A stretch of 64,000 nucleotides of DNA from Bradyrhizobium symbiodeficiens (GTDB taxonomy: Bacteria; Pseudomonadota; Alphaproteobacteria; Rhizobiales; Xanthobacteraceae). A program made the translations under genes and the position numbers. The notes under the pieces are model-generated. The model saw only the letters and a list, made by a program, of their open reading frames with translations. It searched no databases and was not told the DNA's origin. Below are positions 1 through 8,659 of the stretch, piece after piece; position 1 is the stretch's first letter, and each line of letters opens with the position of its first letter. The stretch covers positions 4,776,501-4,840,500 of the forward strand of contig NZ_CP029427.2 in the NCBI RefSeq assembly GCF_002266465.3, written 5' to 3'.

Positions 1-635
1 CACGACGCCTCGGCCGCAGGCACATCTTGCGTATAGAACCAAATCGAAAAAGCGCCATCGCGCGGCAGCATCCGTCCGAACGCGGCGGCATCGGGTTTTG
101 CGCGACGCACCGCTTCGCGTGAACGCACTTCCGCTACCACGAAGGGAGTCCCGACACTGACGACTTGTGGCGCGTGACGATCGGTCCTGATGTCATCGGC
201 GCTCAAGGAAAGGCACGCCGCGACCTCATCGGCAGAACATTGCGCAAACCGGGACAGCGGCTGCGGCGCGGTGAGCTCGGTGCTGATCACTCGGTACCGC
301 TCGCGAAAGATATCGACCGGCACGAGGCCCGCCTTCTCCTCGAACAGCAGGCGCGACTTCGGCTCCTTCGCGAGCGTTGCCAGCACGAAGGCGGTCCCGA
401 CGTTCGGATGGCCGGCAAAGGGAAGCTCCCGCACCGGCGTGAAGATGCGCACCTCGGCATCATTGGCCTTGTCACGCGGCGGCAGCACAAAGGTGGTCTC
501 GGAATAATTGAACTCGGTCGCGACCGCCTGCATTTGCGCCGTCGTGAGCCCGCCAGCGTCGAGCACCACGGCGAGCTGGTTGCCGCCGAAGGCGCGATCG
601 GTGAACACGTCGACGGTGATGTAGCGGCGCTGCAT
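1..635 (-). CDS. PhzF family isomerase/epimerase, 3' end cut by window
   Basis: About 211 N-terminal residues of a PhzF-family protein are visible and the rest runs off the left edge; the family is usually 260-300 aa. The family marks are an FGGNQLAVV stretch at residues 17-24, the NYSETTFVL segment that carries the catalytic glutamate (Glu46 here), and LPFAGHPNVGTAF at about 71-83. PhzF proteins have a diaminopimelate-epimerase fold and catalyse isomerisations. Without phenazine genes nearby the substrate cannot be named. The start is the ATG at 635, which gives the normal family opening MQRRYITVDVF. The gene appears monocistronic. Confidence 0.85.
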   Translation of the reverse strand, partial: MQRRYITVDVFTDRAFGGNQLAVVLDAGGLTTAQMQAVATEFNYSETTFVLPPRDKANDAEVRIFTPVRELPFAGHPNVGTAFVLATLAKEPKSRLLFEEKAGLVPVDIFRERYRVISTELTAPQPLSRFAQCSADEVAACLSLSADDIRTDRHAPQVVSVGTPFVVAEVRSREAVRRAKPDAAAFGRMLPRDGAFSIWFYTQDVPAAEAS

Positions 636-785
636 CGTCTCTTCCTCATGCAAATCGCGGCCACGACCGGCCGCATCGCGCGCAGTCTACAAGCCGAAAA
701 CATCACTCGTCATGCCCCAAAATTCGGAGCAATCGGAGCAATCGCCGATGCAAGAGAAACTGTGTGCTACAAGGTGTGGCGCGCC

Positions 786-2093
786 CTATCCGAGCTGAAA
801 CACCGCCACCTTCCGCTCATAGCCGCGCACCTCGACCTCGCCGAGCGCAACGGCATCGTCACCGTCGTTGCCCAGCGCCTCGCGCACGGTCGCGGAAATC
901 AGGAGTTGCGAACCGAACTCCTTGTTGAGTGCCTCCAGCCGCGAGGCGAAATTCACGGTGTCACCGATCACGGTGTATTCCTTGCGCCGGGGCGAGCCGA
1001 TATTGCCGGCGACGACCTCGCCGAAATGAATGCCGATACCGATTCGAAGCGGCCAGCTCGTCTGCGCGTTGATGCGGTCCATCGCGCTCAGCATCTCGCG
1101 GCCCGCGGCAACGGCACGCTCCGCCGCGTCTGAGGCCTCCAGCGGCGCGCCGAACAAGGCAAGAAAGCCATCGCCCAGGAACTTGTTCACGATGCCGCCC
1201 TGACGGTCGAGAATGTCCACCAGCACTGCAAAGGCGCCGTCGAGCCGGTCGACCACCTCCTGCGGAGTGCGGGACTGCGCGCCCGCCGTGAAGCCGCGAA
1301 AATCGACGAACATCACCGCAACGCTGCGAACGTCGCCGCCCCCGCTGGTCCCGGCCGCCATCAGGCGCTCCACCACTTGCGGGGAGACATGCTGCCCGAA
1401 CAAGTTCGTCACCCGGTCTCGTGCGTTCGCCGCCGCGATGCTCGCGGCAAACTGGCGGCGCAGCTGCGCGCCGACGGCGCCCGCCAGCACGCCGCAGATC
1501 AGGATGATGACGCTGCGCACAGCGTGGAAATAGATCAGGGGATCGCCGGCCTCGTCCGCCGAATTGTAGTACAGCGCGACGGACAGAAGCCCGGCTGCAG
1601 CCACGAAGCCAGTGAATGCAGAGAGCCAGAAATCGAGCCGCAGGGTCGAGAGGATGACGAAGATGAAGTACATGAGCGGCACGGCGAAGCCGAGCGCCTG
1701 GCTTGCGCCCATGGTGCGGGTTTGCAGGATCAGGATCACCGTGGGCAGCGACGTCTCGATCAGCGTGCCGATATAGCGCCTGACGACCGGTACGTCGCGA
1801 TCGAGCCGCAGGTTCTTTCTGATCTGGGTGTGGACCCAGACCTCGAACAGAATGAAGCCGGCGAGTAGAGCATAGACCGCGATAATCCCGTCCGTTCCGC
1901 GCCACACCCGGTTCACCACGCCGGGGTCGATCAAATAGATCGAGGTGAGCAACAGCATCATGATGCAGCCCGTCAGGATCAGTGCCCGCACCCGCAACAG
2001 CTCGGTGCGCAACACCTCCCGCGTCAGCTCGCGCTCGAAATTCTCCGACAGCACGGCTTGGTGCCGCGTCTTCCTGCTCGCAAACCTGACCAT
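786..2093 (-). CDS. Membrane class III adenylate cyclase
   Basis: This 435-aa protein has about six hydrophobic segments between residues 33 and 208 followed by a class III nucleotide cyclase domain (about 255-430). The two metal-binding aspartates are visible in MFVDFRGF (Asp264) and KFLGDGF (Asp308), and EYTVIGDTVNFASRLE is the conserved substrate/transition-state region. Lys before the LGD motif favours ATP over GTP, so cAMP synthesis is the likely reaction. I chose the ATG at 2093, preceded by a GAGGGG ribosome-binding site, over an in-frame start farther upstream that lies inside the permease gene. It follows the ABC permease by 29 bp on the same strand and may be co-transcribed with it. 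Confidence 0.88.
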   Translation of the reverse strand: MVRFASRKTRHQAVLSENFERELTREVLRTELLRVRALILTGCIMMLLLTSIYLIDPGVVNRVWRGTDGIIAVYALLAGFILFEVWVHTQIRKNLRLDRDVPVVRRYIGTLIETSLPTVILILQTRTMGASQALGFAVPLMYFIFVILSTLRLDFWLSAFTGFVAAAGLLSVALYYNSADEAGDPLIYFHAVRSVIILICGVLAGAVGAQLRRQFAASIAAANARDRVTNLFGQHVSPQVVERLMAAGTSGGGDVRSVAVMFVDFRGFTAGAQSRTPQEVVDRLDGAFAVLVDILDRQGGIVNKFLGDGFLALFGAPLEASDAAERAVAAGREMLSAMDRINAQTSWPLRIGIGIHFGEVVAGNIGSPRRKEYTVIGDTVNFASRLEALNKEFGSQLLISATVREALGNDGDDAVALGEVEVRGYERKVAVFQLG

Positions 2094-2122
2094 TTGCCCC
2101 TCGATTCCGGAAGCATTGTGCC

Positions 2123-3286
2123 TCAATCCAGCGTGCGGCGGAAGCGCGTCACGGCGATGGTCATGGCGAGCAGCATCAGGGCCGCCAGCGCCAGGGTGTC
2201 GAAGCGCAGATTCTGCATGCTCGCCCCCTTCAGCATGATGGCGCGGACGATGCGCAGATAGTGGGTCAGCGGCAGGCATTCGCCGACATATTGCGCCCAG
2301 GTCGGCATGCCCGCGAATGGGAACATGAAGCCGGACAGCAGAATGCTCGGCAGGAAGAACATCATCGACATCTGCATGGCCTGGAGCTGGTTCTGCACCA
2401 CAGTCGAGATCGTGTAGCCGATCGACAAATTGGTGGTGATGAACAGTGTCGAGAGCAGTGCCAGCAGAAACAGATTGCCGAGCACGGGGACGCCGAACAG
2501 GCCGACGCCGATGCCGATGATGAGGAAGGCCTGCAGGAAGCCGACCAGCACGTAAGGCACGATCTTGCCGAACATCACCTCGACCGGCTTGATCGGCATC
2601 GAGAGCAGGCTCTCCATGGTGCCGCGCTCGACCTCGCGCGTGACCGACAGCGCGGTGAAGATCAGCATGGTCATGGTGAGGATGGTGCCGACGAGACCCG
2701 GCACGATGTTGAGGCTGGAGGACGCGGCCGGGTTGTAGCGGGCGTGCGCGCGGATCTCGAACGGCATCTCCGGGGGATCGCCGATATAGAGATCGTGCTT
2801 GAGCGCGGTCTGCACGATCATGCCGAGCGAACCGATCGCCGCGCTGGCCGCCACCGGATCGGTGGCGTCGGCCGCCACCAGCAGCGCCGGCCTGTCACCA
2901 CGCCGCACCGCGCGCTCGAAGCCGCGCGGGATCTCCACGCCGAACAGCACCTTGCCGGATTTCAGGAGGTTGTCGAAATCCTCGACATCATGGACTTCGT
3001 AGAGGAAGCGGAAATAGGCCGTGTTCTCGAGAGCCTTCAGGATCGAGCGGGCGAGATCGGAGTCCTCCTGCAGCAGCACCGCGCTCGGCAGATTGTGCGG
3101 CGTGGTGTTGATGGCATAGCCGAACAGCATCAGCTGCATCACCGGCAGCATCACGATCATCGCGAACGACACGCGGTCACGCTTGAGCTGGATGAACTCC
3201 TTTATCAGCATTGCATAAGAGCGCCGCAGGAAACCGAAGCGCTCGCGGATTTCGCGGCGCGGCGCGGGATGGTCGACGGCACTCAT
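2123..3286 (-). CDS. ABC-2 type transporter permease
   Basis: This 387-aa membrane protein has the ABC-2 layout: one N-terminal membrane helix (about 41-58), a large extracytoplasmic domain, then a cluster of about five helices in the C-terminal half. It starts at the ATG at 3286, which overlaps the stop of the ATPase gene (ATGA). It forms the channel of an exporter with the ATPase and membrane-fusion protein encoded just upstream. Related YbhFSR-type systems often carry two permease genes. Only one is present here, so it probably acts as a homodimer. The substrate is unknown; drugs or toxic compounds are plausible because the operon begins with a TetR regulator. Confidence 0.88.
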   Translation of the reverse strand: MSAVDHPAPRREIRERFGFLRRSYAMLIKEFIQLKRDRVSFAMIVMLPVMQLMLFGYAINTTPHNLPSAVLLQEDSDLARSILKALENTAYFRFLYEVHDVEDFDNLLKSGKVLFGVEIPRGFERAVRRGDRPALLVAADATDPVAASAAIGSLGMIVQTALKHDLYIGDPPEMPFEIRAHARYNPAASSSLNIVPGLVGTILTMTMLIFTALSVTREVERGTMESLLSMPIKPVEVMFGKIVPYVLVGFLQAFLIIGIGVGLFGVPVLGNLFLLALLSTLFITTNLSIGYTISTVVQNQLQAMQMSMMFFLPSILLSGFMFPFAGMPTWAQYVGECLPLTHYLRIVRAIMLKGASMQNLRFDTLALAALMLLAMTIAVTRFRRTLD

Positions 3287-4215
3287 TGGAAATTGTCCTT
3301 GGAGCGACCCATCAGTTCGATGAACACGTCTTCCAGCGATGGCGACGATTGGTGCCAATGCAAGCCGCTTTTTTCCCGCCACGGCGCGATGCTGGCTTCG
3401 AGCGCGGCCACGTCGCGGCCGGAAACATGCAGCGAGGTGCCGAACGGCGCCACCATGTCGATCCCGGGCTTGCCGGTGAGCCCGGCAGCGAGTTCGTTCA
3501 GCCCCTCGCCCGTCACAGTGTAGGTCGTCAGCGCGGATTTCGCGATCACCTGCTCGACCGTGCCGTGCGCGAGCAGATGGCCGTAGGCGATGTAGGCGAT
3601 CTCATGGCAGCGCTCGGCTTCGTCCATGTAATGGGTGGAGACCAGCACAGTGAGGCCGTCGGCCGCGAGCGCGTGGATCTCGTTCCAGAAATCGCGCCGC
3701 GCCTTGGGATCGACGCCCGCCGTCGGCTCGTCCAGCAGCAGCAATTGCGGATTGGGTAGCGTACAGGCCCCCAGCGCCAGCCGTTGCTTCCAGCCGCCGG
3801 AGAGTTCGCCCGCCAGCTGCTCCTCGCGCCCGGATAGTCCGAGCCGCTTGACCATGTCGCGCGCGGCGCCGCGTGCGTCGGCGAGACCGTAGAGGCGCGC
3901 GACGAATTCGAGATTTTCCCGCACCGAGAGGTCTTGATACAGGCTGAAGCGCTGGGTCATGTAGCCGACCTGGCGCTTGATCTTTTCGGCGTCGCGCAAA
4001 ATGTCGTAGCCGAGACAGGTGCCCTCGCCGCTATCGGGCGTGAGCAGTCCACAGAGGATACGGATGGTCGTGGTCTTGCCCGAGCCGTTGGGGCCAAGGA
4101 AGCCGTAGATCGAGCCGCGCTTCACCTGCATCGACAGATCGTGCACGACCTCGCGGCCGCCGAACGATTTGGTCAGCCCCTTGACGTCGATTGCGATGCC
4201 GTTGCCGCCGTTCAT
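3283..4215 (-). CDS. ABC transporter ATP-binding protein (ABC-2 exporter)
   Basis: This 310-aa nucleotide-binding subunit has Walker A GPNGSGKTT (41-49), Q-loop YMTQ (85-88), signature LSGGWKQR (138-145), Walker B LLLLDEPT (158-165) and an H-loop in VSTHYMDEAE. The C-terminal 80 residues are the extra domain seen in CcmA/DrrA-like exporters. It powers the adjacent permease. The gene overlaps both neighbours by 4 bp (ATGA junctions), so translation is probably coupled and the subunits made in fixed ratio. Confidence 0.92.
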   Translation of the reverse strand: MNGGNGIAIDVKGLTKSFGGREVVHDLSMQVKRGSIYGFLGPNGSGKTTTIRILCGLLTPDSGEGTCLGYDILRDAEKIKRQVGYMTQRFSLYQDLSVRENLEFVARLYGLADARGAARDMVKRLGLSGREEQLAGELSGGWKQRLALGACTLPNPQLLLLDEPTAGVDPKARRDFWNEIHALAADGLTVLVSTHYMDEAERCHEIAYIAYGHLLAHGTVEQVIAKSALTTYTVTGEGLNELAAGLTGKPGIDMVAPFGTSLHVSGRDVAALEASIAPWREKSGLHWHQSSPSLEDVFIELMGRSKDNFQ

Positions 4216-5000
4216 CGCTTGTCCGCCATCGGGGTCTTCGGATTGAGATAGACGTCGATCGGCTGTCCAACCCGCAGCGCGTCGGGGCGCGAGGGCCGCG
4301 CCTGGATCAGATAGACCAGCTTGTTGCGCTCATCGAGGCTGTAGATGACAGGCGGGGTGTATTCGGCCGAGGTCGCTATGAAGTAGATCTTTGCGGTGAG
4401 ATCGGCCGCGCAATTGTCGCAGGAGATGCGCACCGTATCGCCGATCGCAAGCTTCGGCAGTTGGGTCTCCGGCACGAAGAAGCGCAGCTTCATGTTGCCG
4501 GGCGGCATGATCGACAGCACCGGGCGCTGCGCCGCCACCATCTCGCCCTCGCGGAAATAGATCTGCTGGATGGTGCCGGCGACGGGCGCAAAGCCCTTGC
4601 GCCGCGCCATCCGCGTCTCCGACGTCACCACCCGTGCTTCCGCGACACGCAGGGACGACACGGCGGAGTCGAGATTGGCCTGCGTGCCCGAGCCAGTCTT
4701 GCTCAGCGAGGCCGCGCGATCATAGGTCTGCTGCGCGTTGGCAAGCGTTGCCTTTTGCTGGTTGAGATCGGCGAGCTGGAGGTCGTCGTCGACGGAATAG
4801 AGGGCATCGCCGACCTTGACTTCATCACCCTCGCGGACATTGAGCTTCGTGACCCGACCGGCTTCATCGGGGCTGACGAAAATCATGTCGGCCTCGACCC
4901 AGCCCTGAAAGCCGGGATCGCGCTTGTCGTTGCAGCCGGTAAGGCCGGTTGCGAGCACGAGCGCCAATGCAACTACAGAAAATACCCGCGACGACCTCAT
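4212..5000 (-). CDS. HlyD-family membrane-fusion lipoprotein
   Basis: This 262-aa periplasmic adaptor begins with a lipoprotein signal (LTGC lipobox, acylated Cys at 23). It then has a biotinyl-lipoyl-like half motif (RVTKLNVREGDEVKVGDALY), a short alpha-helical hairpin rich in Q and A, the second half motif, and a beta-barrel. This is the HlyD/EmrA/YbhG layout. It links the inner-membrane ABC exporter to an outer-membrane channel, which is not encoded here. The ATG at 5000 overlaps the tetR stop and the 3' end overlaps the ATPase start, so the four genes form one tight operon. Confidence 0.88.
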   Translation of the reverse strand: MRSSRVFSVVALALVLATGLTGCNDKRDPGFQGWVEADMIFVSPDEAGRVTKLNVREGDEVKVGDALYSVDDDLQLADLNQQKATLANAQQTYDRAASLSKTGSGTQANLDSAVSSLRVAEARVVTSETRMARRKGFAPVAGTIQQIYFREGEMVAAQRPVLSIMPPGNMKLRFFVPETQLPKLAIGDTVRISCDNCAADLTAKIYFIATSAEYTPPVIYSLDERNKLVYLIQARPSRPDALRVGQPIDVYLNPKTPMADKR

Positions 5001-5671
5001 GTCGTCCTCCGTTCGCCAAAAATCAAATCGAGATGGACACGCAGCATCTCCTGCGCGTCGAGCGGCGCGTGCCGCGCAAACAGGCTTTGCCAGATCACCG
5101 CGATCATCGCCGGCGCGACCAGGATCTGCGGATAGCGCGCGAGGTCCTTCTCCCGGATCTCGCCGCGGGCGATGCCCAGCTCGATCAGCGCGCGCATGGC
5201 GGCGATCCCGCGCGAGACGACCTCGCGGTAGTAGAAGTCGGCGACGGCCGGAAAGCGCGGCCCCTCCGCCACGATCAGCCGCACCAGGTCGCCGCGCCGG
5301 GTGCCGATGACTTCTTTCAGCAAATTGCCGGCAAAGGCCTCGATGAGGTTGCGCACCGATCCCGTCGGCGGCGGCAGCGCAGTCAGCCGCGCCACGACGG
5401 GCACGATGACGATGCGCACCAGCTCCTCGAACATCGATTCCTTGTCCTTGAAGTGCAGGTAGATCGTGCCCTTGGCGACGCCGGCACGCTTGGCGATGTC
5501 GTCGAGGCGCGTTGCAGCAAAGCCGCGGGCGATGAACTCCTCCATCGCGGCGTCCACGATCGCCGCGCGCCGCTCCTGCGCCCGCGTAGCGCGGTTCGAT
5601 GCAGGCACCTCTCCGCGGGCTACGGACGCAGGCCTCGCATTCTGTGCAGGCTTGTCGGCCGGCTTTCTCAT
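4997..5671 (-). CDS. TetR family regulator of the exporter operon
   Basis: This 224-aa protein has a typical TetR helix-turn-helix at about residues 35-80 (RLDDIAKRAGVAKGTIYLHF) and a C-terminal ligand-binding part of the TetR_C type. It is the first gene of the exporter operon and overlaps the membrane-fusion gene by 4 bp. A perfect palindrome lies 12-29 bp upstream of its start (5683-5700). The simplest reading is a repressor that controls itself and the exporter and is released by an exported compound. Confidence 0.9.
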   Translation of the reverse strand: MRKPADKPAQNARPASVARGEVPASNRATRAQERRAAIVDAAMEEFIARGFAATRLDDIAKRAGVAKGTIYLHFKDKESMFEELVRIVIVPVVARLTALPPPTGSVRNLIEAFAGNLLKEVIGTRRGDLVRLIVAEGPRFPAVADFYYREVVSRGIAAMRALIELGIARGEIREKDLARYPQILVAPAMIAVIWQSLFARHAPLDAQEMLRVHLDLIFGERRTT

Positions 5672-5682
5672 GGCTCATTTTA

Positions 5683-5700
5683 TGACTGACCAGTCAGTCA
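5683..5700. promoter_or_regulatory. TetR-type operator palindrome
   Basis: TGACTGAC-CA-GTCAGTCA is a perfect inverted repeat with 8-bp arms and a 2-bp centre. It sits just upstream of the tetR start, in the gap shared with the divergent arsR-like gene. Its symmetry and position fit the binding site of the adjacent TetR repressor. Confidence 0.75.
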
Positions 5701-5736
5701 TCGTCAAGACGCGAAGAGTGTGCGGCGAATGATCGA

Positions 5737-5770
5737 ATTAGTCTTGACTAATGTATTAGTATTGACTAAT
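5737..5770. promoter_or_regulatory. Two tandem palindromes, likely ArsR-type operator
   Basis: Two copies of ATTAGT-N4-ACTAAT (5737-5752 and 5755-5770) lie 18 bp apart directly before the ArsR-like gene. Each is a perfect 6-bp inverted repeat, and both contain TTGACTAA, so a -35-like TTGACT sits inside each operator. Binding there would block transcription of the arsR-SRPBCC pair. Confidence 0.65.
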
Positions 5771-5778
5771 TGAAAGGT

Positions 5779-6114
5779 ATGATCGAAGCCGCTCCAAACC
5801 CCGTCACCACCGTGATGCGCGCCCTCGCCGACCCGACCCGCCGGGCCGTGTTCGAGCGCGTGTTCGAAAGCAAGGAGATCACCGTCGCCGAACTGACGCG
5901 CGGCAGCGGCGTGACCCAGGGCGCGATCTCGCAGCACCTGAAGTCGCTGAAACAGGCGGGCCTCGTCGCCGAGCGCGCCGAGGGCCGCAACGTCTATTAC
6001 CGCGCCGCGCCGCAGGGACTCGAACCGCTGGTCACCTGGATGGACCATTACGGCGTGTTCTGGCGCGAGCGCTTCCAGAATCTGCGTGACCTCTTGAAGG
6101 AGATCGATCCGTGA
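5779..6114 (+). CDS. ArsR-family winged-helix regulator
   Basis: This 111-aa protein is a small ArsR/SmtB-type DNA-binding protein: DPTRRAVFERVF opens the domain, GVTQGAISQHLKSLKQAGLV is the helix-turn-helix, and EGRNVYYRA is the beta wing. No metal-binding cysteine motif is seen, as is usual for members paired with an SRPBCC gene. The ATG at 5779 lacks a well-spaced ribosome-binding site, and a TTG at 5770 is the alternative start. The gene overlaps the next one by 4 bp (GTGA), so the two proteins are made together. Confidence 0.85.
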   Translation: MIEAAPNPVTTVMRALADPTRRAVFERVFESKEITVAELTRGSGVTQGAISQHLKSLKQAGLVAERAEGRNVYYRAAPQGLEPLVTWMDHYGVFWRERFQNLRDLLKEIDP

Positions 6115-6575
6115 GTGCTGTTGCTTCCAATATCCAGACCCAGGACATCGTCATCGACGAGATCTTCCCTCACGCCGCCGAGACGATCTGGAAGGCGCTG
6201 ACCAGCGCCCAGCTGATCGCGCGCTGGCTGATGCCGCCGACCGGTTTCGAGGCGGTCGAAGGCAATACCTTCACCTTCAAGACCAATCCGGCCGGCGCGT
6301 GGGATGGCACGATCCATTGCCGCGTTCTGGAGGTCGTGCCGAACCAACGCTTCGCCTATGCCTGGAAGGGCGGCGACGCCAGCAATACCGGCTACGGCTC
6401 GGCGCTCGACACCGTCGTCACCTGGTCCCTCACGCCGGTCGAAGCAGGAACGCGCGTGCGCGTGGTGCATTCGGGCTTCGTGACGCCGACGAACGACACG
6501 GCTTATCGCAACATGAGCGACGGCTGGGTCAAGGTGCTGCAGCGGCTCGATGCCATCTCCGGCGAAGACAAGTGA
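6111..6575 (+). CDS. SRPBCC (AHSA1-like) protein
   Basis: This 154-aa protein is of the START/Bet v1-like AHSA1 type. It shows the common opening with IFPHAAETIWKALTSAQLIARW and the C-terminal helix SDGWVKVLQRLDAI. It starts with GTG overlapping the ArsR stop. ArsR-SRPBCC pairs are widespread; the partner is thought to bind a hydrophobic ligand, but its role is unknown. Confidence 0.85.
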   Translation: MSAVASNIQTQDIVIDEIFPHAAETIWKALTSAQLIARWLMPPTGFEAVEGNTFTFKTNPAGAWDGTIHCRVLEVVPNQRFAYAWKGGDASNTGYGSALDTVVTWSLTPVEAGTRVRVVHSGFVTPTNDTAYRNMSDGWVKVLQRLDAISGEDK

Positions 6576-6587
6576 GGAAGCATTGCG

Positions 6588-7001
6588 ATGGAAAAGCCCT
6601 ATACCGGCGGCTGCGCCTGCGGCGCAATCCGCTATTCGATTGCCGGTGAGCCCTTCTTCAGTAATCATTGTCAGTGCCGAGACTGTCAGCGGGAAAGCGG
6701 CAGTGGCCACGGCTCGTACGCGACGTTCGCACGGGCCGGCGTCACGATCACTGGCGAGGCTGGGCATTGGGACATGGTCGGCGACAGCGGCAATGTGAAG
6801 ACGCGCGGCTTCTGCCCGCTGTGCGGTGTCGCGGTCTACCTGACCTTTGCGGCGATGCCCGACATCTTCACCATCCGCGCCGCAAGCCTCGACGAGCCCG
6901 CCCGCTACAGGCCGCAGGCTGTCACCTACGCCGCGCGCGGTCACGGCTGGGATCACCTCGATCCCGGCCTGGTCAAGTTCGAAGGCATGCCGCCTGGATG
7001 A
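6588..7001 (+). CDS. GFA/CENP-V domain zinc protein
   Basis: This 137-aa protein belongs to the family named after glutathione-dependent formaldehyde-activating enzyme. It has the zinc ligands GCACGAIRY at the N terminus, CQCRDCQRESG at about 28-38 and CPLCG in the middle. It probably binds zinc and may act on glutathione adducts, though most members have no proven activity. It follows the SRPBCC gene by 12 bp, so it is likely the third gene of that operon, and it converges with an alcohol dehydrogenase gene. Confidence 0.85.
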   Translation: MEKPYTGGCACGAIRYSIAGEPFFSNHCQCRDCQRESGSGHGSYATFARAGVTITGEAGHWDMVGDSGNVKTRGFCPLCGVAVYLTFAAMPDIFTIRAASLDEPARYRPQAVTYAARGHGWDHLDPGLVKFEGMPPG

Positions 7002-7005
7002 GGCG

Positions 7006-8031
7006 CTAGCCGAAATCAAGCACCATACGACCATCGATCTTGCCGGCCTTCATCCGGTCGAAGACGTCGTTGATCTGCGCGAGCGGCACCTTCGTCACCT
7101 CGGCCTTGACCTTGCCGTCGGTGGCGAATGCGACGGCTTCGTCGAGGTCGCGCCGCGTGCCGACGATGGAGCCGCGCACCGTGATGCGCTTGAGCACGAC
7201 GTCGAAGATCGGCGTCGGGAATTCGCCCGGCGGCAGGCCGACGAGGCTGACGGTGCCCTTGCGGCGAACCATCTTCAGCGCCTGCGCGAACGCCGCGGTC
7301 GAGACCGCCGTCACCAGCACGCCGTGGGCCCCGCCACCGGTTGCCGCAAGAACCTTGTCGACGGCGCCGGCTTCGAGCGCGTTGACCGCGAGATCGGCGC
7401 CGGTCTCGCGCGCCAGCTCCAGCTTGTCCTCGGCGATGTCGACGGCCGCGACCTTGAGCCCCATCGCCTTGGCGTACTGGATCGCGACATGGCCAAGCCC
7501 GCCGATGCCTGAGATCACGACCCACTCGCCGGGCCTGGCCTCAGTCTCCTTCAAGCCCTTGTAGGTGGTGACGCCGGCGCACAGGATCGGCGCAATGGCG
7601 GCAAAGTCGACCGTCGCCGGCAGCTTCGCGGCGAAGGCGGCCGAGGCGATGACATATTCGGCGAAGCCGCCGTTCACGCTGTAGCCGGTATTGTGCTGGT
7701 GCTCGCAGAGCGTCTCCCAGCCGGTCTCGCAATATTCGCAAGACATGCAGGCGTCGTGCAGCCAGGCGACTCCGACGGCCTCTCCGACTTTCAAATTCCT
7801 TACACCGGGCCCGAGCGCGGCGACGATGCCGGCTGCCTCGTGGCCGGGAATGAAGGGCGGTACCGGCTTCACCGGCCAGTCGCCGGAGGCTGCATGCAGA
7901 TCGGTGTGACAGACGCCGCAGGCCTTCACCTTGACCAGAATCTCGCCCGGACCAGGCTGCGGCACCGGCACGTCCTCGATCACCAGTGGCTTGCCGAATT
8001 GCTTGACGATTGCGGCTTTCATGGTGGGCAT
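7006..8031 (-). CDS. adhP: Zinc-dependent alcohol dehydrogenase
   Basis: This 341-aa medium-chain dehydrogenase has the catalytic zinc site (ACGVCHTDLHAASGDW and PGHEAAGIV), the four structural zinc cysteines (SCEYCETGWETLCEHQ) and a Rossmann GIGGLGHVAIQYAKAMG motif. Length and motifs match the AdhP/AdhA class, which oxidises small primary alcohols with NAD. The ATG at 8031 has a GGAG ribosome-binding site 7 bp upstream and was preferred over upstream starts and over the ATG three codons later. The gene ends 4 bp from the convergent GFA gene. Confidence 0.9.
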   Translation of the reverse strand: MPTMKAAIVKQFGKPLVIEDVPVPQPGPGEILVKVKACGVCHTDLHAASGDWPVKPVPPFIPGHEAAGIVAALGPGVRNLKVGEAVGVAWLHDACMSCEYCETGWETLCEHQHNTGYSVNGGFAEYVIASAAFAAKLPATVDFAAIAPILCAGVTTYKGLKETEARPGEWVVISGIGGLGHVAIQYAKAMGLKVAAVDIAEDKLELARETGADLAVNALEAGAVDKVLAATGGGAHGVLVTAVSTAAFAQALKMVRRKGTVSLVGLPPGEFPTPIFDVVLKRITVRGSIVGTRRDLDEAVAFATDGKVKAEVTKVPLAQINDVFDRMKAGKIDGRMVLDFG

Positions 8032-8168
8032 CTGTCTGCTCCATTGCAATATGCGGAGCAGACTAGCGAGGCCTGACAGCTCACCCTTGATTGGTGTCAA
8101 ACCGCACAAAGTTTGCGCAAGCCGGCCCCATCATGACACCATGATGACGACGTGCGGATGCCGGCGTG

Positions 8169-8579
8169 TCAGCTATGGAACTTCAGGCCGTCGACAATCT
8201 TGTCGATCACCTTGCGCTCGGCGCGCATGGCGATGCCGACGAGATTGAGATCGTTGCGCGCCACCGCCCTCACCGCCTCGCGATTGGCCGCATCGTGCGT
8301 GGTGCTGAACATGTCCTCGGTATAGACCGCCGGCTTGACGTTGCGCGCCAGCGCGCGGTCCAGCGCGCGCGACAACGCCGGACCGTCGGCGCCGTAGATC
8401 AGGATCGGCTGTCCGATCAGCGCATGATATTTCGTGGCTGATGCGTCTTCATAGGCTTCGCCGATGCATTCGGGAAAAGCCGCGGCGATGCCGCTGGTGA
8501 GGAAGGACGCGACGTTGAGCTTTTGCCAGGCTTGAAGATCGGTACGGATCACGACCGCGATCTTGGTATCGAATTGCAT
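8169..8579 (-). CDS. DUF2000 family protein
   Basis: This 136-aa protein has the DUF2000 opening (KIAVVIRTDLQAWQKLNVAS) and the later conserved block with MFSTTHDAANREAVRAVAR. The family folds like peptidyl-tRNA hydrolase Pth2, but its function is not known. The start at 8579 gives the family-typical N terminus; longer in-frame starts run into a REP-like element. There is no operon partner. Confidence 0.8.
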   Translation of the reverse strand: MQFDTKIAVVIRTDLQAWQKLNVASFLTSGIAAAFPECIGEAYEDASATKYHALIGQPILIYGADGPALSRALDRALARNVKPAVYTEDMFSTTHDAANREAVRAVARNDLNLVGIAMRAERKVIDKIVDGLKFHS

Positions 8580-8596
8580 GTGGTTCCTCAATTGCC

Positions 8597-8631
8597 ATTC
8601 CGGATTCGATGCTACGCATCGCCCTGGAATG
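8597..8631. repeat. REP-like extragenic palindrome
   Basis: CATTCCGG...CGATGC-TAC-GCATCG...CTGGAATG is an imperfect inverted repeat between the DUF2000 and DUF4189 genes. Its ATTCCGG/GGAATG ends resemble those of the longer element at 13103-13225. It may act as a transcript-end structure. Confidence 0.6.
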
Positions 8632-8659
8632 ACGGCAAGAAGAATCAGCGCTCGAAAAA

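Noticed and set aside
2261..3523. 420-codon open frame antisense to the ABC permease and ATPase
   Set aside because: It has shadow composition rich in His, Gln and Glu; the opposite genes are clear.
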